Part shown: piece after piece, positions 1-8,913 of the stretch
How the letters are laid out: each line of letters opens with the position of its first letter
How positions within the stretch are numbered: the stretch's first letter is position 1
From: a virus
IMG/VR virus record: IMGVR_UViG_3300045961_000086
Coordinates: 1 to 38,785 of that record
Strand: one strand, 5' to 3'
DNA: 38,785 nt
Made by a program: the position numbers and the translations under genes
Notes under the pieces: generated by a model
Database searches by the model: none
What the model was told of the DNA's origin: nothing
Seen by the model: only the letters and a program-made list of their open reading frames with translations

Positions 1-3000
1 CACATTAGTCATACCCTCACCTTGTTTCTCTAACTCAATATAGTTTAAGAAATAAGCAAGTGATTTCATGCTGTATGGGTCTCCGGTTTCTAAAGCTTCT
101 TTAAGATCAGCTGTAGTAATTTCTCCGTTTGGTATATACTGATCAGATAATATTTGAGCAGCATAGTGATATAAGTCTTCACTAGCTACATTACCACTGA
201 ATCCATAAATACTTACAGGTATATCTCCTGGTTTTTCAGGCACTGTGGATATTCTAGAAATATACTGCATATCCAACTCACCTTTCTTAAGGCTATTAAG
301 AACTTGACTTACACTATAGTCAGTTACGTTTTTACCAATTTTAAAAGTATATACCTTATTTCTATCACCTTTAGCTAAGTCTTTTAATACATCTTTAAGA
401 TGCATAAGATTAGCTTCTTGTAGCAAAGTATCATAGTAATCTTTACCTTTAAACGGAGTTAGTACAGCATTTAAAGCTTTTGTTTTAGCTGAGTAATTAT
501 TATTAGGGTCAGATACAAAAGCATAAGCACTGTTGAAGTTTCTTTGTGCATTAATATATGCTGCAATCATTGGCTGATTTACAAAGTAGAATACAGTCTC
601 TTGGGGTACACCAGCCTCAATCATGTCATTAATAACATTCATGGCTTCTGGTACCATCTTAAGCACAAATGGAAACGGATTCTTAGCACGGTCTAGGATA
701 CCATTAAGGTTATGAGAATTAATATCTGTAATTCTATCACCAACAACATTCTTATCAGCACCTAATGAAATATGCTCTACTCCATTTATAGTAACTTTAT
801 TATGAGGGAATCTCATTTTAAAGTCAAACTCTATATCTGTTTCTTTAGTTCCTCCAATGATAGGATCCCATCTTAGCTTTTTATATTTAGCAGGGAAAAC
901 ATTACCAAGCATTTTATTTAATACGTGGTTCTTAGTTCTCTTAGCTTGGATACCTAAAGATCTTGCTAATGATAAGTTTGAGTCATGCTTATAAAGATTG
1001 TATCTTGCCTCAAGCATTTTGGTTGGACTGACTACATTCTTTTTACTATCAACACTTTTATTGCTTGGTAAATTATTTGGATTTCTAAATCTATTATAGC
1101 CAGCTGAGTACTTCTCTAAATCCTTTACATATCTTTCTACAAGGTATGTTTGATTAGGTTTAGTTAAGAATGCAAAGTTATCTGGCAGCATTAATACATT
1201 AATAGATGCTTTTAAGTATTCATTTTGTAAATACTTTTTCTGAATCTTTAATAACTGTTTACTTGTAGGTTGACCTTCCTTTAAAGTATTATTGTTCTCA
1301 GCTATTTTAGTCTGAGCATAAACTTCATCAAAGTTGTCAATCCCTTCTGTAATAAACTTACCTTCAGCATCAATGTTAGCTGACATAAGGAAAAGTTTAT
1401 CAGCATCAAAGTCAGCTCCTGATTTAGCCACAATTTCTGTTGGAAGAATTATTGTGTTACCAGATGCCGGGTTTAAGAAATGCCAAACCTCTAATGCTTC
1501 AATAGTATTAGTGGCATCATTAGGAATCCTTGGACCAAATAAAGATATAGAAAGTCTATTTTCTTTTAACCAGTTCTCATCTTTGATTAAAGCATTAAGT
1601 CTATCAAGAGTCTCAATTTTATTACCTTCATTGTCTTTTAGATTTAAAAGATGCTTATAGTTATCAGAGAATGAAATAGCAGCCTTTGCAAGAGATGTTG
1701 CTCTTCTTTTTCCAGTAGTGGGATCTATTTCACCTCTTCTATAGAAAGGTAATGTGTTTGTTCCAAGAAAAGCTTGGATATCTTTTGGATCTGTGAGAAG
1801 ATCAAACTGAGTATCCCAACCTCCATTTGTAAATGTAGTAGGTGCTTGTACTAGCGGCTCACCATTAGTAGTTTGTTTAATGAGTCTTTTATAGATAATA
1901 CTCATTAAGATTTTTTCTACACCGTCTGCTTCAGGATGTAAAGACAAGTCATTTAATAACTGACCATCTAAAGTAGTATTAATGATTTTAAGTAAGTGGT
2001 CTGGTACACCATTTGCTCCAAGTTCATCACGGATTACCTGTACAAACTTTTTAAGATTACCTTGGTATTTACCAACACCTTTATCATCTATTACATACTC
2101 ATAACCAATCTCATTAAGAAGTTCTTCTTTGAGTAGGTTTGAATAACCATCAACTATGTTTTCATAGTTATTTACAGTAGCTTTATTATCAGCATTAGTA
2201 ATTTCACCATCACTATATAGGTTATCTAGGTTAATTACCCTTGTCTGAGTTGCAATAGGAATTTTCTTCTTATGCTCATCATTGATGACAGTTACTTCTT
2301 TCAGACCTGCCAGATAAATTTCATTAGGTGTAATACCATCTAAGTTATCTGTTACTTCTTTAAAGTTTTTATCCTTAAAGATTTGATCCGGTTTAGCATT
2401 AACACCACCTTCAGTTACATATGTAGCTCCTTTAGATGCAGAGTTAAATGTAAGATACTGAATGTTATTCTTCATCATAAGCTCATGAAGCTTATCTAAA
2501 TTAGAATTAGTTCCAGCAAGGTTAGGAATTAAAGGAGATATTGCATACTTGTGCATTGCTGTAGTAGCAATAGGTGCATTACCAAGAGCCCCAAAATAGT
2601 GAAGTTTATATATTGGAAAGAACTGTTTTGCAACTTCTGGAGTAATCTGTTCTCCTGCTACAATTCTTTGATAAAGATTTTCTTGTGCAAGAGACCAACC
2701 TCTACCTATTTTATGAAGTGCTCTATAAGTATCAAGAGTCATTACTGCATAACCATCTGATTCCTCCATTTCATTAAATGGTTTAGCATCTGCTTCAACA
2801 AGTTTATTTGCTTCAGATTCAGACATTACTTTTTGATACTCTTCTTTCCAAGCTTCTTTAAGTTCATCTAAATAAATTGAACTTCTAACAGCATCTTGGA
2901 CAACAGCAGTTCTTATAGAACTTCTTAATTGAAGATTTGGAAGACCTTTAGATTTAGCATATGTGTTAGCATTAAACTTAGTATTAATGAACTCAAGTGA

Positions 3001-6000
3001 TGCATTATCAAATAAGAAACCATATCCTCCAGATGTTAAACCTGGGATACGTTTAGACCAGTCTTCTTTAGAGTGATCCCATTGTGAGAAGTCTCCAATA
3101 AATAGCATTGAAGTTTCAAACTTGTGGATCCAGTCATTATATAGATAAGCTTTTATTAGTTGATCAATTACATTACTTCTTTCTTCATCAACTAATGATT
3201 CTAATGGAGTAGTAATACCTGCTTTATCTAATAAACTTTGGGTAAGAACATCTCCTATAGCTTCTCTAAATTCAGCAAAATCTTGACTGGTTAAGTCATT
3301 AAAGTAATCTACAATATCTCCGTAGATATCATCCATTAACTCAGAACCTTTCAAGTAAGTTTCTAGTTCTTCTTCTAGTTGTTGTTCTGCTAAAGTGTAT
3401 AGTTTTGCTTTTGTCTCAGGTTTTAATACTGTGTCAAAGGCTGCGAATAATTCTCCAGCTACTAAACCTGGTTCAACTTCTCTATTGTATTTAGTAAGTC
3501 TTAGTAATTCATTTCTTTCAGCAGACTTAAATCTTTTAATTCTATCAAACTCAGTAGCAATATAACCAACCATGTAGTTCTTAATAGCATATTCCTCACC
3601 AGCAGGTGTGTTAAACATGTTAAGGTCCACATACAAATACTGATCTGGTCCTTTCTGAATTCTATTCTCAATAATGTTTTTAGAAATACCCCCTTCAATT
3701 CTTAAACCAAAAGAAGATTTCTTTTCAGAAGTTCTTGGGAGTTCTACAATTCCAGACTCAGTCATTGATAAGAACTCTTGTTGGTATTTACCAATTGGAT
3801 CTAAGTCAGTTGTATTTGTACCGTCAACATTCTCAATGTTTGTTCCTGATACAAATACTGGATTAAGAGATTTACCATTTAGTTTTCCCCCATTACCATT
3901 AACGAACAATGATGTAAGCAATTTAGATCTACCATTCTTAGTAAAGGTATTCTTAGCTGGACTCAAATAACTCATGTGTGGAATCTTTACAAGATCCTCA
4001 AATGATTTAGCAGAATTAATAGCATCCACTCTACCAAATAATGTAGAGTATTCCATATTTTCATATGCTCTGTTACCGTCTGCTCTAAGTACTCCTAAGT
4101 TAGCTGAGTCATAACCATACTTAGCTTGAAGATCAATAAGTCTTTTAACCTGAGTATTCTGGTTAATTTTAGCACCTTTAAATAAAGGAAGTACATTAGC
4201 TTTAATCTCTGCTCTAAGAGTAGCAATTGGATTTTCTCTAAATGTTTGTAAAGCTTCAACTTGATTTGTAGTAAGTTTTTTACCAGCTACATAGTCTCTA
4301 TCCAGATTGTTAAATGCATCAACTATTTTGTAGAAATAATCTAGACCATAATAGTCAAGTTTAGTACTTAATTCATCTTTTATAGCCTGAACATCATCAA
4401 AGTTTAAGCCAATAGCTTTAGCAAACTTGTAAACATTTTCGGGAGTATTGGTAAGGTTTTCTGCCGAACCAAAATCTTTTACAATGTTCTCAAGATCTAG
4501 TACAGATTTATTATCTGCAGTCTTTTTAAGGTATTTGGTCTTGGCAGAACTTTTAAAGTCACCTTCCCATCTTGCAGATATTGCTGAAGTATCTAAAGAA
4601 GCTTGAACAGTTTTAATATCAAAGCCTGTCACTTCTGTTCTAGTTTCCCCAAAAGGACTGACTTTAGTAGTTAGTTGTGGGAAAATTGACACCTGCCAGT
4701 ATTGTACTTTTGGTTTATTACCAAAGTCTTGCCAGAACATTCTGCTAATATCAAACTCAAATGAGTTAGTAATATTTGACGGGTCTGGGTATTTAGTTTC
4801 AAAGAGTTGTTTGATCTCTGGAAATTTAGCAGCTTCAGCTTTTAGTTTTTCATAAGCTTCTGCTCTATCAGCAATACCACCTATAGCCTTTGCTACAATG
4901 TTAAATGTTTTTCTGAAGTCAGCTCTTTCATAGAAACCAAGTCTGTTTTTAACTTTGTTCCCATCAACTACTTTAAATAAACTTTTAAGGATGTAAGTAG
5001 TTTCTTTGCTCATCATTTCCTGCAAAGATCTCTTACCTGTCTTATTAGCATCAAGTACATCTCCATCTCTGGCATCTGATTTACTTTCAATGTCTAGTTC
5101 ATCAGTTTGCTCACCATTCTCATCAACATAAGTGTCATCTATCTCATACTTCTTTCTAGCAATTTCATAATCACTATTCTCCATATGGTATTTAACTACA
5201 CCAGATTTTTCATCTCCCCAGTTATCAACTGCAGCTTGTAAAATTCTAATGTTGTCAAGAATTACTTCTTGTTCTTCGGTAACCTCAGGTTGTGGAAGTT
5301 GTTGTAATACTACTTCTGTATATTGTTTAGCTTTTCCAGCCTTATAGTTTTCAAGTTGTACATATGCATCTTCTAGTTTAGAAACAACCATAATGCTAAC
5401 AGCTTTTTTGTTAGCTTTAATTGAGTTGTGTTTGTAAAAGTCTGCAACAATTTTAATCTCATGCCATGATTCTCCCTTAACTCTATCACCACGTTTGTTA
5501 TCTGCAGTTAAGTTACCAAAGTCATCAATCTGAGATTTTAAGAATATGTACTTATCATCTCCTTTAGAACTCTTCATAATACCAACAGCATTATCCTTAA
5601 GTTCTTTTAAAGATTTAATGCTATTGAATTCTGGGAAGTTAGTGATCTTACCAAGCTTAGCTCTTTCAACCTCAAGTTTTCTTTCAAAATCTTTCTTAGC
5701 CTCATTATACATCCAAGCTCTTTTCTCTGGATCAACTAGCATTGCAATACTAGCAGACTTAGGACCAACTCCTATAGTCTTCTTAGCATTATCATATACT
5801 ATATCAATGAGCTCTGAGAAATAACTGTCAATTGATTCTGATACTAAGTCAGACTCTTGTTTACCTAAAATATCTTTACTTGGTCTTATTGTACTTGCTA
5901 TACCTCTGTCAAGTTCAGTAAATGTAATGTTATCAATTAAAGGTGTGTACTGATTAATTCTACCAAAGTAAAGGTTCTCAAACATCTCTTTAACCATTGG

Positions 6001-8913
6001 AGAAGACATAATATCTACACTGGTATCTTTGCTAGAGAATTTACCTTTAATAGAATTAAATACAGCTTTTAAAAACTCAAGTATCTTTCTAAAGATATTA
6101 GTTTTTTGTGGAGCTTCTTTAAATGGTTTTTGATTCTTAGCATAAGTTCTAAAGTCTTCGGCTAAGATTTCTTCTAACTCAAAATATGATTTATCAGCAT
6201 AAGGTGTATTACCTTTCTTGTCTGTATAGTTTCTTAATTCATCATAGAGCTTATACTTTTCATCCTTAGTTAGAAATAACTGTGAGAAAGCATGCCATGA
6301 TTCATGGTATACATCTACATAGGAGCCCTTAGCTGGATTAATTTGTATTGTGGCTAACTTAGTATTAGTAGGATCTAATAAAGTTGCTCCAGAGACTACA
6401 AACTTAGCGTAGATATCAGAGTTAACTAAGTTGGCTGCATGTTCTAAACCAACATATTTTTGTAAGATTTTTCCTGCTTGACTTTTTTCCCACCAGTTCT
6501 TTGCATTAGCCTGAACCTTTTTTGAAAGAACTTCACTTGCATAACCTTTTCTAAATAAATCACTAAGTCCAGGAATAGAATTAACATCTACATTAGAATT
6601 AATTACACTTGCAACAGTAGAGTTTGTATTTTCTGGTGCAGGTATTTCTGGATTAGCAATAGATTCTACAGTATCAATAGCTGCAACTACAGGATTTCTT
6701 TTTTCTTGAAACTGTTTGTTGCTACTTTCTCTAACATATCCTACAAGTTTATCACCTACATATACTTCAATGACATCATACTTGGTTTCAAATAATTCTC
6801 CAGTTTCTGAAGGAACTTCAAGTTTAGGCACAAGTTTAAGTGTAGCTGTAAGACCAAGTTCTCTTCCTGTAGCTAAAGCTTCTTCTGTTACTTCAGGAAA
6901 GTTCTCTGGACTAATTGTAGTTTCTTTATTGTAGAATCTAACTTTATTACCATCAGCTTCAAAGAAATCAAAACCAGTTGTAGTTGTGGTTGGCTTTGCA
7001 AGTCTACCAGTAATTACTTCCCCATTTTCTAATCTTTCTACAAGAGCATTCTTAATTACTTTTACATCAGAGTCATCTTGAATTGCTTTCTCTTGGTTAG
7101 TATTAGCATTGGTTTCATTAGCCTTTTGCAATCTATCTAGAATACCATCCTTTTCAGCAAAAGTTAATGAATAGTTATAGAAACCAGGGTCTAGGTTAGT
7201 AATGATGATTGGTGTATCAAAAGAAGTAATAAAATCTAAGTAAGGCTTGCTTTCTATTTCTTGAGTAGTTGTATTATATTTAAAGTATGTACCATTCTTT
7301 AAGTTTTCTTGGCTAAAGTGAATTACAGTAGGATTACCTTTATAGCCGGTAGCTAAAGCCTCAATAAAATTTTTTTGAATATTAGCAATTTCTGCAGGGG
7401 TTTTTTTGCTTAGAGCATTATTAGATAATGCAACATCTAAACTTGAGCCCATAAGACCAGTCTTCTCATATAATTTAAGAGTAATGGTCTCATTATCTGG
7501 ATTCATTAAAAACTTATGTCTTCTTACACTAGCCGAAATAGAATCTGGTATAAATTGATTAATATATGTCTGCTTAATACCAAACGGTATATTAGGATTT
7601 GTTATAAGTTGGGCAATCTCAGTTGCAAGTTCATTTGTAATTCCAGGTCTTTCAACTAAAAAGTTTTGACCATTGATTACAATCTTAGCTCTACCTTCTG
7701 CTTTACCGGATGTTACAATAGATAAATTGTTATATACCTCTTCTGTTATACCGGGAAAGCTGGTTATTTTATTTAAAGGGATTTTACTTGCTGTAAGATA
7801 TGATGGTATACCTGTAGTAATCCCTGTCAATGGGAGTTGGACAGGCTTAGTGTTTAATATCTCTTCTTTTAAGTTATAGAGCTGCTTAAAACTTTCTTGC
7901 TGATCCTTTGCAATTTGTTTTACAAATGCTTGATAATCTCCATCAATATCTTTATCATAAATTTTTTGAGCTATTTCTTCAGGAGTTTGAATGATGTTGC
8001 CTTTGTCATATACATCTGTAACTTCATACTTACTGCCCTTTAAACGGACATCTTTCATGAACTGATATACTAACTTACCTTTTTCTTTGTCTGTAACATT
8101 ACCCTTTTCATCAAAGTAAATAGGGTTACCTTTTTCATCACTTACTACAAGAATAACTCTATTAAATGCTTGAGTTACTCCTGGTTTAGCCAAACCTCTA
8201 GTAACCATGGTTCTAGATCTTGTTACCTCAGCTACGGTAGTTTTATCCATGTAAGGTGTATTCTCTTCATTAGCAAACTCATTTAAGTTATGACCAACAA
8301 GAGTAAGTGCTTGACCTTGGTAAACTAGTTTACTGATTTCATCTGACTGAGAGAAAGCTGCATTAATCTTAGATAAGGTATTAATAAGAACTTTCTTTTC
8401 TGGATCTAAGTCTTCAGGAAAGAGTGCTGTTTTACTTTTAGGATCTACTGTAACAAATGGAATCATTGTTCCTCCAAATACAATAGGTGATTTGAATCTT
8501 GGTGTGTGTTCCAACTCACCTTCTTCTTTCTGTTCTATCTCACCTTGTTTACCTTCTTCTTGTTTCTTAGCATCTCTAAGAGTCTGTAAATAATTAGCAT
8601 CTGCTAAATCAGTAATGATGTTAGAGAAATTATCTGGATTAGAATACTCTGCTGCTTTATTATATAGATTAGCAATGTAGCTTGAAGGATTAATTTTTCC
8701 TACAAAGTCTGTAATTAACTGAGACGCAATAATAGAAGGTACTGTCTGCAAAAAATTAGCAGCATTTTCCGGTGTTGAGTTCTTAGCAATCTTATCAAAA
8801 AGCTCTTTCATAAAAGTGTCAGGATTAAAATCCTGACCTTTTGTTGATAGTTCTTTGTAGACTCTTTTATATACTATATTGATTTGGTCTTTTGTTAAAG
8901 CACAAGTTATCAT
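1..8913 (-). CDS. Virion RNA polymerase, crAss-like (YonO-type), with zincin-like domain; 3' end outside window
   Basis: One uninterrupted frame of 2971 codons running off the left edge, so the C-terminus is missing. The start is the ATG at 8913-8911, which overlaps the preceding TAA by one base (TAATG). Residues 2462-2505 resemble the beta-prime catalytic core: R2462-I-P, then about 36 residues on SGADFDADKLF with D2501, D2503 and D2505 as the expected metal-binding aspartates. Further upstream, an SASKG stretch (K2161) and KKKIPIATQ (2215-2223) are candidate beta-like double-psi barrel lysines (inference). In phage phi14:2 a family member is packaged in the virion and transcribes early genes after ejection; the same role is inferred here. 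Residues 870-874 read HESWH, with E915 or E919 as a possible third zinc ligand, so a zincin-type metalloprotease domain lies N-terminal to the polymerase. I noticed only one cysteine (C4). The polymerase assignment is firm; the protease activity is a motif-level prediction. Confidence 0.9.
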   Translation of the reverse strand, partial: MITCALTKDQINIVYKRVYKELSTKGQDFNPDTFMKELFDKIAKNSTPENAANFLQTVPSIIASQLITDFVGKINPSSYIANLYNKAAEYSNPDNFSNIITDLADANYLQTLRDAKKQEEGKQGEIEQKEEGELEHTPRFKSPIVFGGTMIPFVTVDPKSKTALFPEDLDPEKKVLINTLSKINAAFSQSDEISKLVYQGQALTLVGHNLNEFANEENTPYMDKTTVAEVTRSRTMVTRGLAKPGVTQAFNRVILVVSDEKGNPIYFDEKGNVTDKEKGKLVYQFMKDVRLKGSKYEVTDVYDKGNIIQTPEEIAQKIYDKDIDGDYQAFVKQIAKDQQESFKQLYNLKEEILNTKPVQLPLTGITTGIPSYLTASKIPLNKITSFPGITEEVYNNLSIVTSGKAEGRAKIVINGQNFLVERPGITNELATEIAQLITNPNIPFGIKQTYINQFIPDSISASVRRHKFLMNPDNETITLKLYEKTGLMGSSLDVALSNNALSKKTPAEIANIQKNFIEALATGYKGNPTVIHFSQENLKNGTYFKYNTTTQEIESKPYLDFITSFDTPIIITNLDPGFYNYSLTFAEKDGILDRLQKANETNANTNQEKAIQDDSDVKVIKNALVERLENGEVITGRLAKPTTTTTGFDFFEADGNKVRFYNKETTISPENFPEVTEEALATGRELGLTATLKLVPKLEVPSETGELFETKYDVIEVYVGDKLVGYVRESSNKQFQEKRNPVVAAIDTVESIANPEIPAPENTNSTVASVINSNVDVNSIPGLSDLFRKGYASEVLSKKVQANAKNWWEKSQAGKILQKYVGLEHAANLVNSDIYAKFVVSGATLLDPTNTKLATIQINPAKGSYVDVYHESWHAFSQLFLTKDEKYKLYDELRNYTDKKGNTPYADKSYFELEEILAEDFRTYAKNQKPFKEAPQKTNIFRKILEFLKAVFNSIKGKFSSKDTSVDIMSSPMVKEMFENLYFGRINQYTPLIDNITFTELDRGIASTIRPSKDILGKQESDLVSESIDSYFSELIDIVYDNAKKTIGVGPKSASIAMLVDPEKRAWMYNEAKKDFERKLEVERAKLGKITNFPEFNSIKSLKELKDNAVGIMKSSKGDDKYIFLKSQIDDFGNLTADNKRGDRVKGESWHEIKIVADFYKHNSIKANKKAVSIMVVSKLEDAYVQLENYKAGKAKQYTEVVLQQLPQPEVTEEQEVILDNIRILQAAVDNWGDEKSGVVKYHMENSDYEIARKKYEIDDTYVDENGEQTDELDIESKSDARDGDVLDANKTGKRSLQEMMSKETTYILKSLFKVVDGNKVKNRLGFYERADFRKTFNIVAKAIGGIADRAEAYEKLKAEAAKFPEIKQLFETKYPDPSNITNSFEFDISRMFWQDFGNKPKVQYWQVSIFPQLTTKVSPFGETRTEVTGFDIKTVQASLDTSAISARWEGDFKSSAKTKYLKKTADNKSVLDLENIVKDFGSAENLTNTPENVYKFAKAIGLNFDDVQAIKDELSTKLDYYGLDYFYKIVDAFNNLDRDYVAGKKLTTNQVEALQTFRENPIATLRAEIKANVLPLFKGAKINQNTQVKRLIDLQAKYGYDSANLGVLRADGNRAYENMEYSTLFGRVDAINSAKSFEDLVKIPHMSYLSPAKNTFTKNGRSKLLTSLFVNGNGGKLNGKSLNPVFVSGTNIENVDGTNTTDLDPIGKYQQEFLSMTESGIVELPRTSEKKSSFGLRIEGGISKNIIENRIQKGPDQYLYVDLNMFNTPAGEEYAIKNYMVGYIATEFDRIKRFKSAERNELLRLTKYNREVEPGLVAGELFAAFDTVLKPETKAKLYTLAEQQLEEELETYLKGSELMDDIYGDIVDYFNDLTSQDFAEFREAIGDVLTQSLLDKAGITTPLESLVDEERSNVIDQLIKAYLYNDWIHKFETSMLFIGDFSQWDHSKEDWSKRIPGLTSGGYGFLFDNASLEFINTKFNANTYAKSKGLPNLQLRSSIRTAVVQDAVRSSIYLDELKEAWKEEYQKVMSESEANKLVEADAKPFNEMEESDGYAVMTLDTYRALHKIGRGWSLAQENLYQRIVAGEQITPEVAKQFFPIYKLHYFGALGNAPIATTAMHKYAISPLIPNLAGTNSNLDKLHELMMKNNIQYLTFNSASKGATYVTEGGVNAKPDQIFKDKNFKEVTDNLDGITPNEIYLAGLKEVTVINDEHKKKIPIATQTRVINLDNLYSDGEITNADNKATVNNYENIVDGYSNLLKEELLNEIGYEYVIDDKGVGKYQGNLKKFVQVIRDELGANGVPDHLLKIINTTLDGQLLNDLSLHPEADGVEKILMSIIYKRLIKQTTNGEPLVQAPTTFTNGGWDTQFDLLTDPKDIQAFLGTNTLPFYRRGEIDPTTGKRRATSLAKAAISFSDNYKHLLNLKDNEGNKIETLDRLNALIKDENWLKENRLSISLFGPRIPNDATNTIEALEVWHFLNPASGNTIILPTEIVAKSGADFDADKLFLMSANIDAEGKFITEGIDNFDEVYAQTKIAENNNTLKEGQPTSKQLLKIQKKYLQNEYLKASINVLMLPDNFAFLTKPNQTYLVERYVKDLEKYSAGYNRFRNPNNLPSNKSVDSKKNVVSPTKMLEARYNLYKHDSNLSLARSLGIQAKRTKNHVLNKMLGNVFPAKYKKLRWDPIIGGTKETDIEFDFKMRFPHNKVTINGVEHISLGADKNVVGDRITDINSHNLNGILDRAKNPFPFVLKMVPEAMNVINDMIEAGVPQETVFYFVNQPMIAAYINAQRNFNSAYAFVSDPNNNYSAKTKALNAVLTPFKGKDYYDTLLQEANLMHLKDVLKDLAKGDRNKVYTFKIGKNVTDYSVSQVLNSLKKGELDMQYISRISTVPEKPGDIPVSIYGFSGNVASEDLYHYAAQILSDQYIPNGEITTADLKEALETGDPYSMKSLAYFLNYIELEKQGEGMTNV

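Noticed and set aside
3501-3698. 65-aa minus-strand frame inside the polymerase region
   Set aside because: It is out of frame with the long polymerase frame that reads through the same bases without a stop.
1334-7879. Several plus-strand frames of 65-110 aa opposite the polymerase
   Set aside because: They are antisense shadows of one uninterrupted 2971-codon frame and rich in Leu/Ser as expected from its complement.
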